In this document: in pieces, positions 17,273 to 26,563 of the stretch | How the letters are laid out: each line of letters opens with the position of its first letter | How positions within the stretch are numbered: the stretch's first letter is position 1 | IMG/VR virus record: IMGVR_UViG_3300025309_000006 | Location: 166,301-230,300 of that record | DNA from: a virus | Direction: 5' to 3' (one strand) | Length of the DNA: 64,000 bases | Translations under genes and position numbers: made by a program | The notes under the pieces: generated by a model | Databases searched by the model: none | What the model was told of the DNA's origin: nothing | Seen by the model: the letters and a program-made list of their open reading frames with translations, nothing else

Positions 17273-17692
17273 TTAAGCGAAATACAGAACAATGTCATCT
17301 GGATGCACAATTTTATCTGATTCATTTGATATAAATTGATGAGTATTAGAAATGATCAATTGCTTTTTATTTAATGTTGGCACATGACATACAGCCACCG
17401 ACTCACCATTAATATTTAAAGAAAAACTCTTTTCATCTTTATGAACCATACCAGCCATAGGAGTTAATTTACTTAGGGCAAAATTTCCACATCTGATACT
17501 GACTAAATCTTTATCTCCAACATTCATATCACATATGTATTGATATAACACCCACTTAACATCGCCAAGATAATGTTTTGTATCTTTAATTCCCTCAAGT
17601 GATTTTAAAGCATCAAAAACAGATTGACATTCTTCTAAAGTACACCACTTATCAAACATTTTTATATTATGAGTATTTTGAAATTCTAACAT
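17273..17692 (-). CDS. Hypothetical protein
   Basis: 139 residues, alpha/beta, with CTLEECQSVFDALKSLEG and YICDMNVGDKDLVSIRCG. A strong hairpin follows the stop, so this is probably the last gene of a transcript coming from the endonuclease side. Not recognised. Confidence 0.75.
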   Translation of the reverse strand: MLEFQNTHNIKMFDKWCTLEECQSVFDALKSLEGIKDTKHYLGDVKWVLYQYICDMNVGDKDLVSIRCGNFALSKLTPMAGMVHKDEKSFSLNINGESVAVCHVPTLNKKQLIISNTHQFISNESDKIVHPDDIVLYFA

Positions 17693-17805
17693 ATTAAATC
17701 TCTCCTTCTTTTATAGCTGTCGCTCGACATGCTTTTTGGAATTTATTTATATAAACACTCGATAGGAAAGTGTAGATACCATTATGTTAAATTATTTATG
17801 TATAG

Positions 17806-19011
17806 TTATATCGCTGTTTCGAGTGGAATAGGGTTTGATTTTATGTATTCATCGTAATATTGCCATTTGAGAGGTTCATTGGTGATTGGATGCTTCCCTG
17901 CAGACTTTCTTTTATTTAAACATACTAAACTGATATTTTTAAAAGAGGTATTGGTTTTTTCGCCAGCATCAGATAAGGAGTCGTACACTGTATTTGTGTT
18001 TATGCATATAACTTTTCGTTTATTAATTGGATTTCTTTTATATTCCTTTAACTCTATAGGGTTGTTTAACTTGTTATAATCTTCTAAATACATCCAATAA
18101 TAACCACCTGAGATATTCCTTTCTCCACGACATACCAAACTAATATTGCTACAATTACATAATCTTTCTGCATCTGCAATCGATGGGTATATTACAAGTG
18201 TATTTAAGTTTATAACTTGTTTTTTAATAACATAACTGGATAAAATTTTACCTTTTTCTGTCATTTTAGCTTTATATATTTTTTTATGTCTTATCTTTCT
18301 TTTAAGAATTTTTTCATCAATATTTCCATTGATGTCTATATAATTCCAATCACGTCCACCAGCAGAAATACGATTGCCTCTACATACATCTCCAATATTT
18401 GTCCAATTGACCCCTGTTATTTTGCCAGCATCGTGTAAACTATTATATATTTCTTTTGTATTCATATCTATTACTTTTTTAGCACTTATAGGTATTTTAC
18501 CATACATAGGATTTTTATTTCCTAATTTTTGTTGTCTAAGAGTATTTATTAACTCTTGTGTGTAAACAATATTGTTAGGTTTACCTTTATGTAAGTCACT
18601 TAGTTTCTTTTTATGTTCATCGGAAAATTTTTTACCTTTATTAACACCTTCTTTGCCTAACCAATAATTATTTAATGATATTTTCTTTTTGCTTTCTTCT
18701 GTATGTTTATAGCCACTACACCCATCCCCACCAGAAGTTAAATTATAACCATTTGGAGATACGGCATTAAGTTCTTTAATCCAATACTTTTCTTTTTCGT
18801 TTAACTCTTGTTCTGTATTTGCTACATCTATTACTTCCCATTTAAAATTTTCTTTACCATATTTTCTAATAGCATTGTAGAAATGATAGTTTAATTTCTT
18901 TTTAGTATTTACACTAGAAAGATGTTTCTTTTTTCTTATATCCATTGTATAAATAGTTTTACCTATGTATAATTTATTGTTTATTATATTAGTTGCTTTA
19001 TAAATTACCAT
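17806..19011 (-). CDS. GIY-YIG homing endonuclease with NUMOD domains
   Basis: 401 residues when started at ATG 19011 (MVIYKATNIINNKLYIGKT); AGGAGAG lies just upstream. The GIY-YIG nuclease occupies residues 1-90: V-I-Y-K, L-Y-I-G-K, the catalytic Arg region K-K-H and an E-K-Y-W-I metal-ligand region. It is followed by NUMOD3-like repeats (G-K-K-F-S-D-E-H-K-K-K-L, G-N-K-N-P-M-Y-G-K) and three NUMOD1 repeats (for example V-I-D-M-N-T-K-E-I-Y-N-S-L-H-D-A-G). The last NUMOD1 ends S-A-G-K-H-P, matching repeats in the endonuclease at 40518-42254. Confidence 0.9.
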   Translation of the reverse strand: MVIYKATNIINNKLYIGKTIYTMDIRKKKHLSSVNTKKKLNYHFYNAIRKYGKENFKWEVIDVANTEQELNEKEKYWIKELNAVSPNGYNLTSGGDGCSGYKHTEESKKKISLNNYWLGKEGVNKGKKFSDEHKKKLSDLHKGKPNNIVYTQELINTLRQQKLGNKNPMYGKIPISAKKVIDMNTKEIYNSLHDAGKITGVNWTNIGDVCRGNRISAGGRDWNYIDINGNIDEKILKRKIRHKKIYKAKMTEKGKILSSYVIKKQVINLNTLVIYPSIADAERLCNCSNISLVCRGERNISGGYYWMYLEDYNKLNNPIELKEYKRNPINKRKVICINTNTVYDSLSDAGEKTNTSFKNISLVCLNKRKSAGKHPITNEPLKWQYYDEYIKSNPIPLETAI

Positions 19012-19030
19012 AATTCTCTCCTCCTGATCA

Positions 19031-19071
19031 GTGGAGGCGTAGCCACGCTCTACAACTTGCAAGTTCTCCAC
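19031..19071 (-). promoter_or_regulatory. Folded leader upstream of GIY-YIG start
   Basis: On the minus strand GTGGAG (19071-19066) pairs with CTCCAC (19036-19031), enclosing an AACTTGCAAGTT palindrome and a GCGT-GGCT-ACGC hairpin, which gives a three-way junction. The CTCC of the 3' arm can alternatively pair with the GGAG of the ribosome binding site at about 19021-19026, so the leader may switch translation on and off. Confidence 0.5.
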
Positions 19072-19101
19072 TAATTTATTTATTATTTGTTTTTATATAC
19101 A

Positions 19102-19305
19102 CTACCAATTCCAATCTTCTACAATATCTTGTTCTGCTTTTATTCGATTTTTGATTTGTACTGGTAATTCTTCAACTCTATTATCCCATTCATTTAATTT
19201 ACTAAGTAAGTCAATAATTTGTTGACCACTCTTTTTATATGGATATTTACTATTTAATAATTTGTAGTATTTAAAATAAGTATTAAACCTAATAACTTTA
19301 TCCAT
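19102..19305 (-). CDS. Small hypothetical protein
   Basis: 67 residues from ATG at 19305 (MDKVIRFNTYFKYYKLLN), which has GGAGAG at good spacing; an upstream GTG in frame overlaps that site. Basic N-terminus, acidic C-terminus. Not recognised. Confidence 0.65.
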   Translation of the reverse strand: MDKVIRFNTYFKYYKLLNSKYPYKKSGQQIIDLLSKLNEWDNRVEELPVQIKNRIKAEQDIVEDWNW

Positions 19306-19341
19306 ATTTCTCTCCACCCTATAAAAGTTAAATTTGATGGA

Positions 19342-19545
19342 TTATGTATGTAATTTAGATAATCTACATTCTTCTAATTGTTTCTGTAATTCCGCTTTTG
19401 ACACCATATCTCTATAATACTCACACTTAGTTGTAATAGTAAATGGTAAACCAAGCATATTTATATCTTTAATCTTACGCTCGACATCAATAGCATAAGG
19501 ACGTAACCTACATAAATCAGTTATTTCACATTTTGCACAATCCAT
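19342..19545 (-). CDS. Small Cys-containing protein
   Basis: 67 residues beginning MDCAKCEITDLCRLRPYAID, with four or five Cys including C-x2-C-x5-C, a likely metal site. AAAGGAGG before the ATG. Not recognised. Confidence 0.7.
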   Translation of the reverse strand: MDCAKCEITDLCRLRPYAIDVERKIKDINMLGLPFTITTKCEYYRDMVSKAELQKQLEECRLSKLHT

Positions 19546-19580
19546 TTACTACCTCCTTTCTGCCAAATAAAATAATCCTT

Positions 19581-19775
19581 TTAAATGAAGTGTGGAACCC
19601 TAATACTTTCACGAATTCTTTCATATTCTTCTTCAGAAACTTCCATAAGTATTTCGTCAGAACCTCTTGCTTTAATATACTGTTGCAATTTTACTTTTTC
19701 TTTTTCTCCACCAATGCAAATCATTACATAATTATTAATTCTTGCAGAATATGTTACTAAAAATTTATCGCCTTT
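19581..19775 (-). CDS. Small hypothetical protein
   Basis: 64 residues from ATG at 19775 (MKGDKFLVTYSARINNYVMICIGG), chosen for the AAAGGATGA site. Beta strands then a helix (EEEYERIRESIRVPHFI). Not recognised. Confidence 0.7.
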   Translation of the reverse strand, partial: KGDKFLVTYSARINNYVMICIGGEKEKVKLQQYIKARGSDEILMEVSEEEYERIRESIRVPHFI

Positions 19776-19809
19776 CATAATAATCATCCTTTCAATTAAT
19801 CTCCTTAAA

Positions 19810-20595
19810 TTAATCTTCTTCCTCTTCATTTATGTCCAAATAATAAGTTGTTTTAACTTCTTTCCTTTGAATAAGTTTAATAATATTCCCCAAATATTTA
19901 TTATTAATTGTAAAATATAAATCTCCATAATCATCATCAATAGTTATTTCAAAATCATCTAACTCATAATTATTTGCTTTAATATTTAGAACAACAGATT
20001 CTTTTAATTCCTCAAGAGTTATGCGTCTTTGTTCAATATCATAGTATTTTTCATCAATTAGTTTACCTATAATATTTTTATATACAGTATTTTTGATATA
20101 TTTTATAACAGTAGAAATATTATTTAAACCAAATAGATGTTCATTTATAATAAAATTTCTTCCTATTTCTTCGTAAGTATCAAATAAAGTAAAAAGATTT
20201 GAGAGTTGTTGTAGTAATAATTTTCTTTGAGTTAAAAATATCCTCATGGAAAATGTTCCAGAACCACCTCCTCGTTTATATCCTGCATCGCCTTTAAATG
20301 GTCTCATAGAACATAGCCTATAATTAAAACTCATATCTTCCTCAAAATAATGATCTAAATCAGATTTAAATTCATATAATTGTTGTTTTTCTATTGATCT
20401 AAAATGATTATATATTTCACTAATAAAACCTATGTAATTCATATTATTTAATTCTTCTGATGTATACAATTTACTATCTGGCAAATCTTTTAATTCACTA
20501 TTATAATCTATAGATATTTCAAGTTCATATCCTTTATCTATAGATTCTTTAATAGTTTGTAATATTTCATTTAATTCTACATCTTTTTTATTCAT
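19810..20595 (-). CDS. Hypothetical protein
   Basis: 261 residues from ATG at 20595 (MNKKDVELNEILQTIKES). Acidic, alpha-helical, with a Gly-rich loop Y-K-R-G-G-G-S-G-T-F near residue 105. Acidic tail DINEEEED. No family recognised. Good AAAGGATG site. Confidence 0.7.
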   Translation of the reverse strand: MNKKDVELNEILQTIKESIDKGYELEISIDYNSELKDLPDSKLYTSEELNNMNYIGFISEIYNHFRSIEKQQLYEFKSDLDHYFEEDMSFNYRLCSMRPFKGDAGYKRGGGSGTFSMRIFLTQRKLLLQQLSNLFTLFDTYEEIGRNFIINEHLFGLNNISTVIKYIKNTVYKNIIGKLIDEKYYDIEQRRITLEELKESVVLNIKANNYELDDFEITIDDDYGDLYFTINNKYLGNIIKLIQRKEVKTTYYLDINEEEED

Positions 20596-20626
20596 AATAA
20601 TCATCCTTTTCATATTTTACATTCAA

Positions 20627-20875
20627 TTAATTCTTAACTAACCCCATATACTTTACCATATTACTTCTAAACTCTACAACTAAGCTCATCAAATCGCTTT
20701 TCATCTGCTCTTCTGCTTTTTCTAATACATCTCTAGAACATCCTTCTGTGATACCATATATTTTCTTTAAAGCCTTTTGCAATAATTCAGTATCCTCATC
20801 CGTCGATCCATATCCATCAACATACACATCGCTTTCAAGTAATGCACCATAAAGTAAGATATCAGTTTTTGTCAT
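20627..20875 (-). CDS. Small hypothetical protein
   Basis: 82 residues, helical, with ELLQKALKKIYGITEGCSRDVLEKAEEQMKSD. AAAGGATGAT precedes the ATG. Not recognised. Confidence 0.7.
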   Translation of the reverse strand: MTKTDILLYGALLESDVYVDGYGSTDEDTELLQKALKKIYGITEGCSRDVLEKAEEQMKSDLMSLVVEFRSNMVKYMGLVKN

Positions 20876-20901
20876 TGTTTTATCATCCTTTCTTTCTATA
20901 A

Positions 20902-21081
20902 TTAAATACTCTTATACCATTCGCTTAAAGCTAGTGAAAATTCTTGCTCTTTATTATTAAGATATGTTCCATCTTGAAAAAGCTTTTCCATTAACTCTGC
21001 TTTGAGTTCAAAAGATGCATTTAGAAATCTTTCAAATAGTTTTTGTTTATCTTCTTGAGAGTAAATAGTTTCTGAATCCAT
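20902..21081 (-). CDS. Small acidic helical protein
   Basis: 59 residues from ATG at 21081 with AGGAGGAAT upstream; begins MDSETIYSQEDKQKLFERFL. Predicted helical bundle. Not recognised. Confidence 0.7.
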   Translation of the reverse strand: MDSETIYSQEDKQKLFERFLNASFELKAELMEKLFQDGTYLNNKEQEFSLALSEWYKSI

Positions 21082-21104
21082 TTTAGATATTCCTCCTCTC
21101 CTTA

Positions 21105-21257
21105 TTAATCTTTATGAACGCTTAATAAACCATTTTCACAATCATTGTATCTTGGGCAAGAATCTTCTGTACAAACTTCAGAAGCACATTTAACTTGATT
21201 ATCTTCTATCCATACTCTAACCACATAGAATTTAGATTCTGTACGTGTAAAACTCAT
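21105..21257 (-). CDS. Small Cys-rich protein
   Basis: 50 residues from ATG at 21257. Beta strand (FYVVRVWIEDNQVKC) then four Cys in C-x4-C-x5-C-x5-C spacing. Its ribosome binding site is formed by the end of the upstream gene (AAAGGAGTAA), so the two are coupled. Confidence 0.65.
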   Translation of the reverse strand: MSFTRTESKFYVVRVWIEDNQVKCASEVCTEDSCPRYNDCENGLLSVHKD

Positions 21258-21264
21258 TTTAATT

Positions 21265-21435
21265 TTACTCCTTTCTTTGCTTGAAATTTTTACATTCTAT
21301 TATTGGAAGAGATAACGCATCATTATCGTTTTTACCATCAGGAGCAAATTCACACAAATACCAATCATAAAATATCCAATTATCACACTTTCTACATATA
21401 GAACCGATAAGTCCTTCGTCTATCCAGAAACTCAT
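21265..21435 (-). CDS. Small hypothetical protein
   Basis: 56 residues from ATG at 21435 (GAAAGGAATG upstream). Contains C-x2-C (ICRKCDNWIFYDWYLC) and ends QRKE; the final codons supply the ribosome binding site of the next gene. Confidence 0.65.
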   Translation of the reverse strand: MSFWIDEGLIGSICRKCDNWIFYDWYLCEFAPDGKNDNDALSLPIIECKNFKQRKE

Positions 21436-21463
21436 TTAGATTCATTCCTTTCATTTAAAAGTT

Positions 21464-22552
21464 TTATTTAATAATTTTAAATAATGTCTCAATATGTATA
21501 TCTAAATCCTTTTTCTTTTTACCAGTAGCAAGGACTTCGATTGTATTTCTTTTCTCATCCACAGACCATAATTGATAAAAATATGTAGTCAATCCTTCTA
21601 TTCTTTTTCTTTTGACTTTATAAGGAGGTTTATCTTCGATAAATTCTTTATGCCCTTCATCCAACCACCATCTAATAAATGATAACATTTCTTTATCGAA
21701 ATAGTCTTGCTTTCTATACCATTCTTCCATATTGCTTGTATGTTTGCCACAATTACATCGTCTACAAGCAGGAATAGCATTACTTAAATCATTATAACCT
21801 TCGGGATCGGAATGTTCTTTATGTAATACTTGACCATGTATAACAAGATGATCTTTTTCAGAAATACTACAATATGCACAACTATAATCAAATATACTCA
21901 AACAACTACGCCATTCTTCTTCTGAAATATCGTGGTCGCGATGATTGGCTGTATATATTCTTACTTTATCTGGATTGTTTTTTACCCATATCTTATAATC
22001 ACTAATTACTTTATCTTTATGTTCTTTATTATAAGCTTTTGCTCTAGTATTATAAATTTCTTTATGTCTATAATAATGATCTTGAATACTTTTTCTTGCT
22101 CTTTCAACATTTAAAAGTCTGTGTGCTATTGATTTTGCAGTAAGACAAATTTTACATCCCGAAGAATATCCCAGTTCGGGTTTCTTTTTATTTATCATAT
22201 AGAAATTATCATAATTTTCTTCTAACCAATTCTCACATATTGTACATCTTCTTTCTACTATTCCTTGATTATTAATCCTATGATTTAATTTATACATCTC
22301 ATGCGTATTTATTACTTTAATACTCTGTTGTTTCGGTGTCTTATTCTTTATTTTTGTATCTTTAAATATTTTTGCTTGATTATCGTCTTTTACTTTTCCT
22401 CTCTTAAAGTTTCCATATTGCGTGTGAATGCAATTTCCACTAACTAGAAATTTTACTATTACATTATCACAATTTTGATAATCAACAATTTCCATTTCTT
22501 TTCCTTCTTTATTGAATCCTACTTCTCCAACTCTATTATTTAAACTTGCCAA
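21464..22552 (-). CDS. HNH homing endonuclease
   Basis: 362 residues from a TTG start at 22552 (AAGGAGAATGAG upstream). An N-terminal strand-rich domain (N-N-R-V-G-E-V-G-F-N-K-E-G) of the DNA-binding type seen in homing enzymes comes first. Next is a Cys finger (CTICENWLEENYDNF, CKIC), then the HNH core C-A-Y-C...L-H-K-E-H-S-D-P...N-A-I-P-A-C-R-R-C-N. The C-terminal half is co-linear with the HNH protein at 8513-9400. It lies just downstream of ligA. Confidence 0.85.
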   Translation of the reverse strand: MASLNNRVGEVGFNKEGKEMEIVDYQNCDNVIVKFLVSGNCIHTQYGNFKRGKVKDDNQAKIFKDTKIKNKTPKQQSIKVINTHEMYKLNHRINNQGIVERRCTICENWLEENYDNFYMINKKKPELGYSSGCKICLTAKSIAHRLLNVERARKSIQDHYYRHKEIYNTRAKAYNKEHKDKVISDYKIWVKNNPDKVRIYTANHRDHDISEEEWRSCLSIFDYSCAYCSISEKDHLVIHGQVLHKEHSDPEGYNDLSNAIPACRRCNCGKHTSNMEEWYRKQDYFDKEMLSFIRWWLDEGHKEFIEDKPPYKVKRKRIEGLTTYFYQLWSVDEKRNTIEVLATGKKKKDLDIHIETLFKIIK

Positions 22553-22590
22553 ACTATTCTCATTCTCCTTTTGTTTTATATATTAGGTAT

Positions 22591-22641
22591 ATGTGAGCAA
22601 TTGACAAAATTTTGCATGATTTTATTATCAATTGCTCACAT
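22591..22641 (-). terminator. Long hairpin downstream of ligA
   Basis: ATGTGAGCAATTGA and TCAATTGCTCACAT are perfect 14-bp arms with a 23-nt loop, located directly after the ligA stop and before the HNH gene. It probably ends or stabilises the ligA transcript. No T-run follows. Confidence 0.55.
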
Positions 22642-22647
22642 ATTTTC

Positions 22648-24609
22648 CTATTGTTTGTTAATCATAACTAAAAATTCATCTTCTTGTAATACTTTAATTC
22701 CTGCATCTAACGCCTTCTGAGTTTTTGATGAACCTTTTAATTTCCCTACTACTAAAAAATCTAAAGACTTATTAAAACCATTTGCGAATTCTCCACCTAG
22801 ACTTTCAACAATGCTTTTAAGTTCTTCCTTCTTATGCGATTCAAACGTTCCTGTACAGTAAAGTTTGAGTCCATTGAGTACGCTATCCACATTAACCACT
22901 TCCTTCTTTTCTTCTTTAATAATATTCACACATTCCAACAACTCCAAAAACATATTCATATTTTCTTCGTTTTGGAAATATTCATAAATTGAAGTTGCAG
23001 TAATATCCCCGAAATCATTAATGTTTACAAAGTTCATATATGATTTTGTTGCTTTTAAGAATAAATCAATGTCATTATTAAAATGTTTAGTAAGTCTCTT
23101 TGATGATCCAAAACCAACATTTTTTATGCCAAGGGATGCAATCAATGAAGTCATACTTATTTGTTTTGATTTTTCTAAAGCAGTCATTAAATTGTTAAAA
23201 GATTTAACCCCAAATCCACTAAGTTTTACTAATTCTTTCTTATGTTCTTCCAATTTAAAGATGTCCATGTAATTCTCAATAAACCCTTTATCAATGAACA
23301 TTTCTAAAGTTGCTTCACCAAGATCACCAATATTAAAACATTGCTTGCTCACAAAATGTTTAAGTTTCTGTGTTAATTTAGCTTCACAATCAGGATTAAG
23401 ACAAAACAAGTCGTGAGTTTTTACAACCAATTTAACTTCTACATCACCACCACAGGTAGGACATTTTGTAGGCAATTGTTCTGTGTTACTTCTGGTGATA
23501 TTATTCTCAATGGCAGGGATAATTTTGTTTCTCTTCGTTATTTCAATGACATCATCCTTTCCAAGTTTTAAATCCCAAAATCTATTTAAGTTATGTGTTG
23601 TTGCTCTGGATACTTCTGACCCTTCAATATTGACAGGTTGGAAGATTCCAGTGCCTATGATTTTACCGAACCTACTTGTATTCCATTCTGTGTATAAATA
23701 TTTCGTCTTAAACCATGAGTCTTCGAATTTAAAAGAAACAGAATGCTTTGGATGGTGAGCCACTTGCCCTAAAGACAATCCATATTCTATATCATTAAAC
23801 GATAAAACGAGGCCATCAATTGGAAAATCGAGAATAGGAATATCTTCTATAATTTTATTCATTGTTTCTTCAATATTATTTTTTGTAACCATCCAATATT
23901 GTACAACATAGAATCCTTGTGATTTCAACCACTCTAATTGCTCTTGTTTTGTTTTGAATTTATTTCCTTTGATAATATTAAATGCACAAAATTCTATATT
24001 GCGTTCTTTGCATATTTTGCTATTTAATAAACCCGTAGATCCATTTGCTAAGTTCCTTGGATTTGCATATTTATCATCTTGATTTAATATTTTTGAATTA
24101 ATTTCATTGAATGAAGAATATTTCATGAAATTCTCACCAACGACTATAATATCATCGTTGTCATCAATGCTTAGTGGAATATTTTTTATGCTATGTACGT
24201 TGTGCGAAATATCTTCACCAATGTTTGTTTCAGAATCACCCCTAGTAACTAATTGTTTAAATTCCTTTTTATAATGTACAGCCCCAGTACCACCATCCAT
24301 TTTTAACATTAATACACCTTGTTTATCCCCTAACCATTTTACTAGTTTAGGAATTTCTTTGACTTTTCCTAAAGATAAGAGTGGGATTTCATGTTTAACT
24401 TTTGGCAAATCTGACACCACAGGATATCCAGCTCTTTGAGTAGGAGAATCACTCATAACTACTCCTAATTGTTGTTCTAAGGACTCTAATTCATCAAAGA
24501 GTAGATTGTATTCTCTATTCTCCATAATTGGTTTATTCAGGTTATAATAGGCATTACAGGCGATATTAAGTTGTGTTACTAATTCTTTAATCCGATCTAC
24601 ATTATTCAT
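22648..24609 (-). CDS. ligA: NAD-dependent DNA ligase
   Basis: 653 residues, near the usual LigA length. Domain Ia (Y-Y-N-L-N-K-P...D-E-L) is followed by the adenylation domain with nucleophile K103 in L-K-M-D-G and T-R-G-D...G-E-D-I. Then come the OB fold and the C4 zinc finger (C383, C386, C403, C408). Helix-hairpin-helix repeats and a C-terminal BRCT domain (about 577-653) complete it. It seals nicks using NAD+ and releases NMN. It has its own promoter with an overlapping palindrome. The variant KMDG (Met for Leu) and modest length are the only oddities. Confidence 0.95.
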   Translation of the reverse strand: MNNVDRIKELVTQLNIACNAYYNLNKPIMENREYNLLFDELESLEQQLGVVMSDSPTQRAGYPVVSDLPKVKHEIPLLSLGKVKEIPKLVKWLGDKQGVLMLKMDGGTGAVHYKKEFKQLVTRGDSETNIGEDISHNVHSIKNIPLSIDDNDDIIVVGENFMKYSSFNEINSKILNQDDKYANPRNLANGSTGLLNSKICKERNIEFCAFNIIKGNKFKTKQEQLEWLKSQGFYVVQYWMVTKNNIEETMNKIIEDIPILDFPIDGLVLSFNDIEYGLSLGQVAHHPKHSVSFKFEDSWFKTKYLYTEWNTSRFGKIIGTGIFQPVNIEGSEVSRATTHNLNRFWDLKLGKDDVIEITKRNKIIPAIENNITRSNTEQLPTKCPTCGGDVEVKLVVKTHDLFCLNPDCEAKLTQKLKHFVSKQCFNIGDLGEATLEMFIDKGFIENYMDIFKLEEHKKELVKLSGFGVKSFNNLMTALEKSKQISMTSLIASLGIKNVGFGSSKRLTKHFNNDIDLFLKATKSYMNFVNINDFGDITATSIYEYFQNEENMNMFLELLECVNIIKEEKKEVVNVDSVLNGLKLYCTGTFESHKKEELKSIVESLGGEFANGFNKSLDFLVVGKLKGSSKTQKALDAGIKVLQEDEFLVMINKQ

Positions 24610-24634
24610 TTATTTATCCTTCTTTCTTAAATTT

Positions 24635-24677
24635 ATATCTCTTTTGTACTACCTTAATAATAACACAAAAGAGATAT
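24635..24677. promoter_or_regulatory. Palindromic operator at the ligA promoter
   Basis: Perfect 13-bp arms ATATCTCTTTTGT (24635-24647) and ACAAAAGAGATAT (24665-24677) with 17 bp between. One arm lies in the promoter spacer and the other around the start point, so the element is a DNA operator rather than a fully transcribed hairpin. Confidence 0.6.
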
Positions 24678-24685
24678 TCTGTCAA
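24657..24685 (-). promoter_or_regulatory. Vegetative-type promoter of ligA
   Basis: TTGACA (24685-24680), 17-bp spacer, TATTAT (24662-24657), 48 bases before the ligA start. Consensus -35 and near-consensus -10. Confidence 0.75.
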
Positions 24686-24713
24686 ATAATTTTATTTATT
24701 GATTTATACCTAA

Positions 24714-25148
24714 CTAATCCTTAACAATCTTCTTACTCAAACATTTCCTACCATCCCGATATCCAATCACAAATCCTAATTTTCTTAATCCGTGTTCATA
24801 TACATCCCTACGTCTATTATCTGTCCAATAAACACTAATAAAATCTCCATCTTTACAATAAACTGATTTCTCAAACTCAATTATTTGATTCTTGCCCCAT
24901 AGCAAACCTTCCAATCCACATTTACCAGTTTCATGATCGGTTAGAATATCTTTTTCACCTAATATCAATTGCCTGAGATGCTTTTTCTTATTAGCAATTG
25001 CTAATAGTATTACATATTCATTAGATTTGCTTTGCTCATGTTTCCAAAAATATATTCCTATGGTTTGATTATTTTTAAGTTTATGTGTTTTGTAAAGACC
25101 ATAAATATGTTTGTCTTCATCGAATTTTATTCTTTCAAAGTCATCCAT
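24714..25148 (-). CDS. Hypothetical protein
   Basis: 144 residues from ATG at 25148 (MDDFERIKFDEDKHIYGLYK), preferred because AAAGGAGATT precedes it. Alpha/beta with YVILLAIANKKKHLRQLILG. Not recognised. Confidence 0.7.
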   Translation of the reverse strand: MDDFERIKFDEDKHIYGLYKTHKLKNNQTIGIYFWKHEQSKSNEYVILLAIANKKKHLRQLILGEKDILTDHETGKCGLEGLLWGKNQIIEFEKSVYCKDGDFISVYWTDNRRRDVYEHGLRKLGFVIGYRDGRKCLSKKIVKD

Positions 25149-25194
25149 ATAATCTCCTTTCTTATGGCATAAAATCACAAACTTATCCTATTGT

Positions 25195-25773
25195 TTAATT
25201 CCGCCAATTGCTAGATAAATTACCCATACTAATATCAAAACAACTTGCAATATATTTATTATCAATATACAAATGATCAACACTCAATTTTTCTTTTAAA
25301 CATTTCTCTTCCTTCTCAATTTCATCAATAAAACTATCCCAATTATCACTTATAAACTTGATAAATCCTTCATCATTGCCCCTTTCCCTAAAACGCCTTA
25401 TCCATTCATCCTTCATGCTCTTATCTGGGTAAACCATGAAGAAATTAATATTATTCTTATTTAATGCTTTTCTCACAATATCGTGACTTGATACAAAGAT
25501 AACATCTACTTTGCCAATATTATCCTTAATATGTTTGATATAATTTGTAGGAAAGTTAGGATCTCTTTCTTTTGTATTTTCTCCATTTTCATCTTTAATC
25601 CAACTAAAATTACTCGAATCAGAATCTAACATTGCAAATGGTTTGCCATTATAATTATTGAACATGTAGGACTTGCCACAGGCAGGAAATGCACTTACTA
25701 TGATTGTTGGTTTGTATCTTGTGTTTATAGATTCACAAATTTTATTCCATTCTTTTGTAGGCATAATACACAT
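25195..25773 (-). CDS. P-loop NTPase / kinase-like protein
   Basis: 192 residues. Walker A variant A-F-P-A-C-G-K-S-Y near residue 30 follows a hydrophobic strand (TIIVSAFPACGKS). D-V-I-F-V-S-S-H-D suggests a Walker B-like strand and R-R-F-R-E-R-G a lid. The pattern resembles phage small-molecule or nucleotide kinases of the AAA_33/P-loop group; the substrate cannot be told. Confidence 0.65.
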   Translation of the reverse strand: MCIMPTKEWNKICESINTRYKPTIIVSAFPACGKSYMFNNYNGKPFAMLDSDSSNFSWIKDENGENTKERDPNFPTNYIKHIKDNIGKVDVIFVSSHDIVRKALNKNNINFFMVYPDKSMKDEWIRRFRERGNDEGFIKFISDNWDSFIDEIEKEEKCLKEKLSVDHLYIDNKYIASCFDISMGNLSSNWRN

Positions 25774-25829
25774 AATTTTAAATCTCCTTTATTACTTATA
25801 ATCCTTTAAAACTTCTCTTTCCTAGTATC

Positions 25830-26297
25830 TCAATGATCAATCGTAATCTTACCCAATTTCACACAATGTTCACATCTACAAATTTTCCATCTATAGTAGT
25901 CCTCTGCTCCCATTAAACAATAATAAGGTTTTTTAGAATCATGATTCATATTATTAAATATGTGCCCATTTTTATGATTCAATTGTTTCTTCCTATCTAC
26001 ATAATCTCTAAAACTTTCTTCAACTTCCGAATTTGTATCAAATTGATTATAAGTATAATGATTAAACCAATTGCAACACCAAGTTTCATCTTCTACAAAT
26101 TTATATTCAGCATTCTTAAATACAACTCCATTATGTTTTGCTAATATACCAAGTTTAAACTCTTGTAATTCATTTTCTAATTGACTAGCAGATGGATTAT
26201 CTTTGTACATAATTGAATATCCTGTGCCATTGTTTTCAAAATCATCTTGATCCCAAGTTGCATAAAATTTGTAGATTGGAAATTTATTTTCCATCAT
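25830..26297 (-). CDS. Hypothetical protein
   Basis: 155 residues with FYATWDQDDFENNGTGYSIMY at the N-terminus and a C-terminal C-x-C-x2-C (KICRCEHCVKLG). Possible metal-binding tail. Starts at the end of the next upstream gene, so translation is coupled. Not recognised. Confidence 0.7.
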   Translation of the reverse strand: MMENKFPIYKFYATWDQDDFENNGTGYSIMYKDNPSASQLENELQEFKLGILAKHNGVVFKNAEYKFVEDETWCCNWFNHYTYNQFDTNSEVEESFRDYVDRKKQLNHKNGHIFNNMNHDSKKPYYCLMGAEDYYRWKICRCEHCVKLGKITIDH

Positions 26298-26516
26298 TTA
26301 ATTATCAATCCCTTCCACGTTATAATCACCATATCCCATATTTTCATCTGATAAACACTTCTTACTAACTGGATACCCTAACTCTTTTAATAATCTAATC
26401 CAATCTTCATTAGAAATTCTATGCCCTTCTCGTATAAAATCTTCACCTAGATTTACCTGCAATACTTCCCAGTCACCAGATTTACAAGTAATCAATTCAA
26501 TTAATGGTTTAATCAT
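26298..26516 (-). CDS. Small hypothetical protein
   Basis: 72 residues with NEDWIRLLKELGYPVSKKCLSDENMGYGDYNVEG. Not recognised. AAAGGAATG precedes the ATG. Confidence 0.7.
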   Translation of the reverse strand: MIKPLIELITCKSGDWEVLQVNLGEDFIREGHRISNEDWIRLLKELGYPVSKKCLSDENMGYGDYNVEGIDN

Positions 26517-26563
26517 ATTAATACTTCATTCCTTTCCCATACAATACATTATTTAATTGATCA

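Noticed and set aside
17806-19071. GIY-YIG gene starting 20 codons earlier
   Set aside because: Those codons fall in the folded leader and precede the AGGAGAG site, so the ATG at 19011 is preferred.
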